From positions 1 through 8,225 of the forward strand of contig CALJEO010000041.1 of the NCBI GenBank assembly GCA_938073845.1: a DNA stretch of 8,225 nucleotides, written 5' to 3'. Source of the stretch: an uncultured archaeon. GTDB taxonomy: Archaea > Korarchaeota > Korarchaeia > Korarchaeales > Korarchaeaceae. Below, one piece after another: positions 5,173 through 8,225 of this stretch. Position 1 is the stretch's first letter, and each line of letters begins with the position of its first letter. The position numbers and the translations under genes are program-made. The notes under the pieces were generated by a model that did not search any database, was not told the origin of the DNA, and saw nothing but the letters and a program-made list of their open reading frames with translations.

Positions 5173-7794
5173 ATCCCCACTATCTTTCAAAATTTTTTCA
5201 ATTTCCATCCGGAACCTCCTCAAAGCGCTCATCTTGTCCTCCATGAATATGAGGTCGCTCAGCCCCTCCAGTATTATCCCCTGAGCGAAGGGTGTCGGGA
5301 CACCGAGCCTCCCCACATCTATGACCCTTATCCTCCCCTCCCTTATCCCTCTGAGGACTTCCTCCGCCCTCTCTATATCCATGTAGTCCTCCATTATCTC
5401 CCTGTAGGCTTCCCTCAGGATGGGAAAGTCCTCTATCTCGCTCACCACCTTCAAGAGGCTCTGGGCGCTTATCTGCTGCTTGTTGACACTTATCTCGTAT
5501 CCCTTGTAGTTCCTGAGGATCATCAAACCCCTGGCCGCGACATGCCTGAACCTCCTCCTCAGCAGCTCCGTCCTCTCAACGGCCCTCTTCAGTAACTCCC
5601 TCAGATCGTGATTAACCAGCTCCTCTATGCTGGCCGAGGGCCTGATCCCCCTGGGGTATATCACGGAGAACCCGGTGTCCTTAACGGAGACGCCCAGGTT
5701 CCTCCTGACCCTCAGGCCGGATAGGTAAGCCAAGGCCCTCGAAAGGGCATCGTTCACCCTCCTGCCGTAGAGAGCGTGTGTCACCTGGTGCGTCCGGCCC
5801 ATATCATCCACATAGCTCTCCACCACTATGACGCGATGAGAGGGCATCTCGCTAGCTTTTAGGCCCAATGACTTGAGGTAGAGGTATTGCTGCCTTAAGT
5901 AGTTGTAAACAGCTACCGCTGCTTTCTCATTTGAGTTACACATCTCCATTATCATTTTCAGAAGCTCCTCCTTCTTCCTTCCCTCCTCAAGCATCCTGAA
6001 GAAACTCTCCCTGAACCTCCCTATCTCCAGAGCTAGCTCATAGCTCAAGGGAAGCATCTCAGAGAACCAGGAGGGTACAGTTGGTTTTTGGTCATAAGCG
6101 GGCCTCACCTTGACTCTCAAGCCCCTAGCGGATACGAACTCGTAAACCCTACCTCCCAGGACGAACCTGTCCCCTGGCATCAACCTCTCTAGGAACTCCT
6201 CCTCCAAGCTGCCTACGAGCCTTCCATCTGTCGTGTAAACCTTAGCGTCGATCTCATCCGGGATTGTGCCGATGTTGGAGGTGTAAATGACCCTAGCATA
6301 CTTTCCCCTCCTACCGAAGGCCCCCTCAGATGGATCGTACCATATCTTCCCGTAAACCTTCCTGCTCTCAAGCTCCACGTACTCACCGGCGAGGTACCTC
6401 AGCACGGACTCGAACTCCTCCCAGCTGAGGTCCTTGAACGGGTAGGCTGACCTCACCAGCTCGTAAGCCTCCTTAGTGTCCCACCTCCTCTCGACTGCCA
6501 TCCCGACTATATGTTGAGCTAAAACGTCGAGGGGCTTCATGGGAATGTGGACCCTGTCCAGTTTCCCCCTCATGGCTTCCCTGAGCATGACAGCCACCTC
6601 AACGGCATCGTCCCTGTCCACCACCACGAACCTACCCTTAGAGATCTCATGGAGCCTGTGTCCAGCCCTCCCCACCCTCTGCAGGGCCCTCGTCACCGAC
6701 TTCGGACTGCCTATCTGTATCACCAGATCTATGTAACCTATGTCTATCCCGAGCTCCAGGCTCGTCGAACTCACTATCGCCCTGAGCTCCCCCCTCTTGA
6801 GCCTCCCCTCCACATCCCCCCTCACCTGCCTGGAGAGGGAGCTATGGTGAGCAGCGATCAGCTCATCCATCTCCTCTATAGAGTTCTCCATGATCCTCTT
6901 GAGCTGAAAGACGACCCTCTCCGTACCACTCCTTGTGTTCGTGAATATCAGTGTGGTCCTGTGCTCCCTTATCAGGTCCGCTATCATCTTGTACATCCCA
7001 GAGGAAACGACCTCGCTGGGTGTGTCAACCAGGTCCTCGACAGGGGAGAGCATCGCCAGATCCAAGGCTTTAGCCCAGTTCGTCTCAACTATCAGGCAAT
7101 CCCTAGGCTTACCGTCCCTATAACCTACTAAGAACTTCGCTACCTCCTCCAGAGGGTTTATCGTAGCTGAAAGCCCTATCCTCACGAAGTCCCTCCCCGT
7201 CAGGTGATTGAGCCTCTCAAGGGATAGTGAGAGGTGGCTCCCCCTCTTGTTCTCGACTAAGCTATGTATCTCATCCACAATCACCCATTTAACGGTCCTA
7301 AGCTTCTCCCTGAACTTGGGAGCTGTGAGAATTATCGCTAACGTTTCAGGAGTAGTTATCAGTATGTGAGGCGGCTTTCTCAATTGTTTGGACTTCTCCG
7401 ATGGGGTTGTGTCTCCTGTCCTAACCGAGTGCCTCAACTCAGGGAGGTCCATATTCCTTTCCCTTATCTCCCTGAGCGGAACCTCTAGGTTTCTGTAGAT
7501 ATCGTTGTTCAGCGCCCTGAGCGGGGAGATGTAGACAGCATACACAGAGTCCAGGAGCTCCCCCTTCTCCCCCATCCTGAAGAGCTCGCTTATTATCGAG
7601 AGGAACACTGTCAAAGTTTTACCTGTCCCAGTGGGGCTCGATATGAGGACGTTCCTCCCCTCATGTATCGGTATTATCGCTAGCCTCTGAGGGGGGCTCA
7701 GGTCAGCGAAGTTGGAATCGAACCACTCAGCTACCGCTGGGTGAAGTACAGCTAGCACCTCCTCCTTACTGTATTCCCTGACACTCGCGAGCAT
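5164..7794 (-). CDS. lhr: Lhr-type superfamily 2 DExH helicase
   Basis: An ATP-dependent helicase of the archaeal Lhr (large helicase-related) core family, associated with DNA repair or RNA:DNA-hybrid unwinding. Numbered from the ATG at 7794 (876 residues): Q-motif-like SPPQRLAI (33-40), motif I SPTGTGKT (53-60), Ia SPLRAL (90-95), TTPE (147-150), motif II VDEIH (173-177), III SAT (209-211), IV IFTNTRS (283-289), V STSLELGIDIG (343-353) and VI QRVGRAGHR (372-380). After the two RecA domains come winged-helix and beta-barrel regions, then the Lhr-specific C-terminal domain, with AARGLMILRNYKG (753-765) and VNKQQISAQSLL (770-781). Length and all motifs are complete, with no frameshift. The longest frame starts at ATG 7818 (8 more residues, MTFLQGNH). 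I prefer 7794 because a TATA-like box predicts transcription from near 7808 and an AGGGGA sits 6 nt before this ATG, but 7818 remains possible. It overlaps the ferredoxin end by 9 nt and is divergent from the Fe-S gene at 7990. Confidence 0.92.
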   Translation of the reverse strand: MLASVREYSKEEVLAVLHPAVAEWFDSNFADLSPPQRLAIIPIHEGRNVLISSPTGTGKTLTVFLSIISELFRMGEKGELLDSVYAVYISPLRALNNDIYRNLEVPLREIRERNMDLPELRHSVRTGDTTPSEKSKQLRKPPHILITTPETLAIILTAPKFREKLRTVKWVIVDEIHSLVENKRGSHLSLSLERLNHLTGRDFVRIGLSATINPLEEVAKFLVGYRDGKPRDCLIVETNWAKALDLAMLSPVEDLVDTPSEVVSSGMYKMIADLIREHRTTLIFTNTRSGTERVVFQLKRIMENSIEEMDELIAAHHSSLSRQVRGDVEGRLKRGELRAIVSSTSLELGIDIGYIDLVIQIGSPKSVTRALQRVGRAGHRLHEISKGRFVVVDRDDAVEVAVMLREAMRGKLDRVHIPMKPLDVLAQHIVGMAVERRWDTKEAYELVRSAYPFKDLSWEEFESVLRYLAGEYVELESRKVYGKIWYDPSEGAFGRRGKYARVIYTSNIGTIPDEIDAKVYTTDGRLVGSLEEEFLERLMPGDRFVLGGRVYEFVSARGLRVKVRPAYDQKPTVPSWFSEMLPLSYELALEIGRFRESFFRMLEEGRKKEELLKMIMEMCNSNEKAAVAVYNYLRQQYLYLKSLGLKASEMPSHRVIVVESYVDDMGRTHQVTHALYGRRVNDALSRALAYLSGLRVRRNLGVSVKDTGFSVIYPRGIRPSASIEELVNHDLRELLKRAVERTELLRRRFRHVAARGLMILRNYKGYEISVNKQQISAQSLLKVVSEIEDFPILREAYREIMEDYMDIERAEEVLRGIREGRIRVIDVGRLGVPTPFAQGIILEGLSDLIFMEDKMSALRRFRMEIEKILKDSGDSL
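5192..5199 (+). terminator. U-rich terminator of the ferredoxin transcript
   Basis: ATTTTTTC, with six T at 5193-5198, lies 20 nt after the ferredoxin stop on the + strand. It is of the archaeal U-tract type and lies within the 3' end of the convergent helicase gene. Confidence 0.45.
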
Positions 7795-7799
7795 GTGAT

Positions 7800-7805
7800 T
7801 CCCCT
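7800..7805 (-). promoter_or_regulatory. Shine-Dalgarno-like sequence supporting the downstream helicase start
   Basis: The minus strand reads AGGGGA followed by ATCAC and then ATG at 7794, leaving six bases between GGGG and the start codon. No comparable purine run precedes the upstream ATG at 7818. This is the main sequence reason for preferring the shorter protein. Confidence 0.4.
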
Positions 7806-7828
7806 GTAGGAAGGTCATCTCAGCGTCG

Positions 7829-7837
7829 CATTAAATT
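7829..7837 (-). promoter_or_regulatory. Tentative TATA-like box of the helicase gene
   Basis: The minus strand reads AATTTAATG around 7837-7829. With normal spacing transcription would begin near 7808, between the two candidate ATGs. A second weaker candidate, CTTATTAC at 7858-7851, would place the start near 7829 and would favour the ATG at 7818. The choice is not settled by sequence alone. Confidence 0.3.
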
Positions 7838-7893
7838 CTGAGGTGCATACGTAATAAGGGAGGCTTATCCGAATTTTCCTGAAGTCAGCTCTT

Positions 7894-7906
7894 TTCCTTA
7901 AAGGAA
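7894..7906. repeat. 13-bp inverted repeat in the helicase/Fe-S intergenic region
   Basis: TTCCTT-A-AAGGAA is a perfect dyad with one central base. It lies in the 195-nt region between the helicase start (7794) and the Fe-S gene start (7990). A related half-element, TTTTCCTGAAG at 7874-7884, precedes it and shares TTTTCCT. A second small dyad, ATAAG-GGAGG-CTTAT, is at 7854-7868. These could be operator sites for either divergent gene. No known regulator motif is recognised. Confidence 0.35.
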
Positions 7907-7960
7907 TTTAGGGTATGCTGCCATATAATCCTCCACTAGAACCCATTCAGGTGAGAGCCA

Positions 7961-7969
7961 TTATTAAGG
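7961..7969 (+). promoter_or_regulatory. TATA-like box of the Fe-S protein gene (leaderless)
   Basis: TTATTAAGG is centred about 25 nt before the ATG at 7990, the same geometry as the ferredoxin gene, where TTTTTAAGG precedes ATG 4945. It predicts a leaderless transcript and supports 7990 rather than the in-frame ATG at 7915, which would lie upstream of the predicted transcription start. Confidence 0.5.
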
Positions 7970-7989
7970 AGTGGAAACCCCATCAATCG

Positions 7990-8225
7990 ATGTTAGTAGC
8001 TAAGAGGAGGCTTGAGGTAGTCGATCCTGACCTATGCGTTGGCTGTATGTCGTGCATGTTCGCTTGCTCCAGGAGATTCGGTGATTCGGGCCTCAACTAC
8101 TCAGCAATACATGTTAGGAGCGTCGGAGGGGTCGAGAGAGGGTTTACTGTGATCGTCTGTAGGGCATGCGATGACCCCTCATGCGTTAAGGTGTGTCCAA
8201 CGCGGGCCCTCAGACTGAGGAGAGG
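7990..8225 (+). CDS. 4Fe-4S ferredoxin-type electron-transfer subunit (3' truncated by the window edge)
   Basis: The first 78 residues of a polyferredoxin-type iron-sulfur protein are visible; the frame is still open at the window end. The first cluster motif is C16-x2-C19-x2-C22-x3-C26 (CVGCMSCMFAC). The second is C57-x2-C60-x4-C65-x3-C69-P (CRACDDPSCVKVCP), the arrangement seen in CooF/HycB/DmsB-like subunits. These normally carry further clusters in the missing C-terminal part. Between them, YSAIHVRSVGGVERGF resembles ferredoxin subunits that I associate with tungsten aldehyde:ferredoxin oxidoreductase loci in archaea; that association is from memory and the partner gene is not in view. 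The start at 7990 gives the typical beginning RRLEVVDPDLCVGC and fits a TATA-like box 25 nt upstream. The frame also extends to an ATG at 7915 (25 more residues), which I consider less likely. Confidence 0.85.
   Translation, partial: MLVAKRRLEVVDPDLCVGCMSCMFACSRRFGDSGLNYSAIHVRSVGGVERGFTVIVCRACDDPSCVKVCPTRALRLRR

Noticed and set aside
6547..7131. Plus-strand open frame (194 codons) opposite the helicase
   Set aside because: Shadow frame across helicase motifs III-VI; composition is Pro/His-rich and meaningless as a protein.
7915..7989. N-terminal extension of the Fe-S protein from the ATG at 7915
   Set aside because: The TATA-like box at 7961-7969 would put the transcription start at 7990, and the extra 25 residues do not look like a ferredoxin N-terminus. 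It remains a minor alternative.
1..8225. Defence system, CRISPR array, mobile element, tRNA or rRNA
   Set aside because: No repeat-spacer pattern, transposase or integrase motif, or tRNA-like cloverleaf was found. The Lhr-type helicase is a widespread archaeal repair/RNA-metabolism protein and has no nuclease or defence partner here.

Overview
The window looks like chromosomal DNA of a thermophilic archaeon. Support: archaeal TATA-like boxes sit about 25 nt upstream of several start codons, giving apparently leaderless genes. Arginine is encoded mostly by AGG/AGA and ATA is a common isoleucine codon. Coding strands are rich in purines, and the gene repertoire (Lhr-type helicase, archaeal-type prenyl diphosphate synthase, small monocluster ferredoxin, Mo/W enzyme) is archaeal. 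A TACK-group lineage such as Korarchaeota is my best guess, but this is an inference and was not tested by any search.

Layout, left to right. (1) The 3' end of a + strand gene (to 349) carrying a PUA-like domain of the kind attached to RsmF/NOL1-NOP2-Sun RNA methyltransferases. (2) IMP dehydrogenase (380-1813, +), the first committed step of GMP synthesis. (3) A prenyl diphosphate synthase of the GGPP synthase type (1815-2873, -), convergent with IMPDH at a distance of 1 nt. (4) A large soluble molybdopterin (Mo/W-bisMGD) oxidoreductase with an N-terminal [4Fe-4S] site (2935-4839, -). (5) A divergently transcribed monocluster-type ferredoxin (4945-5172, +) that lacks one canonical cluster cysteine. 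(6) A full-length Lhr-type DExH helicase (5164-7794 or 7818, -), whose end overlaps the ferredoxin end by 9 nt. (7) The start of a polyferredoxin-type electron-transfer subunit (from 7990, +), cut by the window edge.

How the genes relate. The clearest functional pairing is the molybdopterin enzyme with the divergent ferredoxin: both have near-ideal TATA boxes in a 105-nt shared intergenic region, which suggests a redox enzyme and its electron carrier. The truncated Fe-S protein at the right edge suggests another redox locus continuing past the window. IMPDH (nucleotides), the prenyl synthase (lipids) and the helicase (nucleic acid maintenance) are housekeeping genes with no evident operon link. 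The region is very compact, with no gap over 200 nt, no mobile elements, no tRNA/rRNA and no CRISPR. I see no multi-gene defence or accessory system. The most unusual items are the ferredoxin with its altered ligand set and the orphan Mo/W enzyme of unknown substrate.
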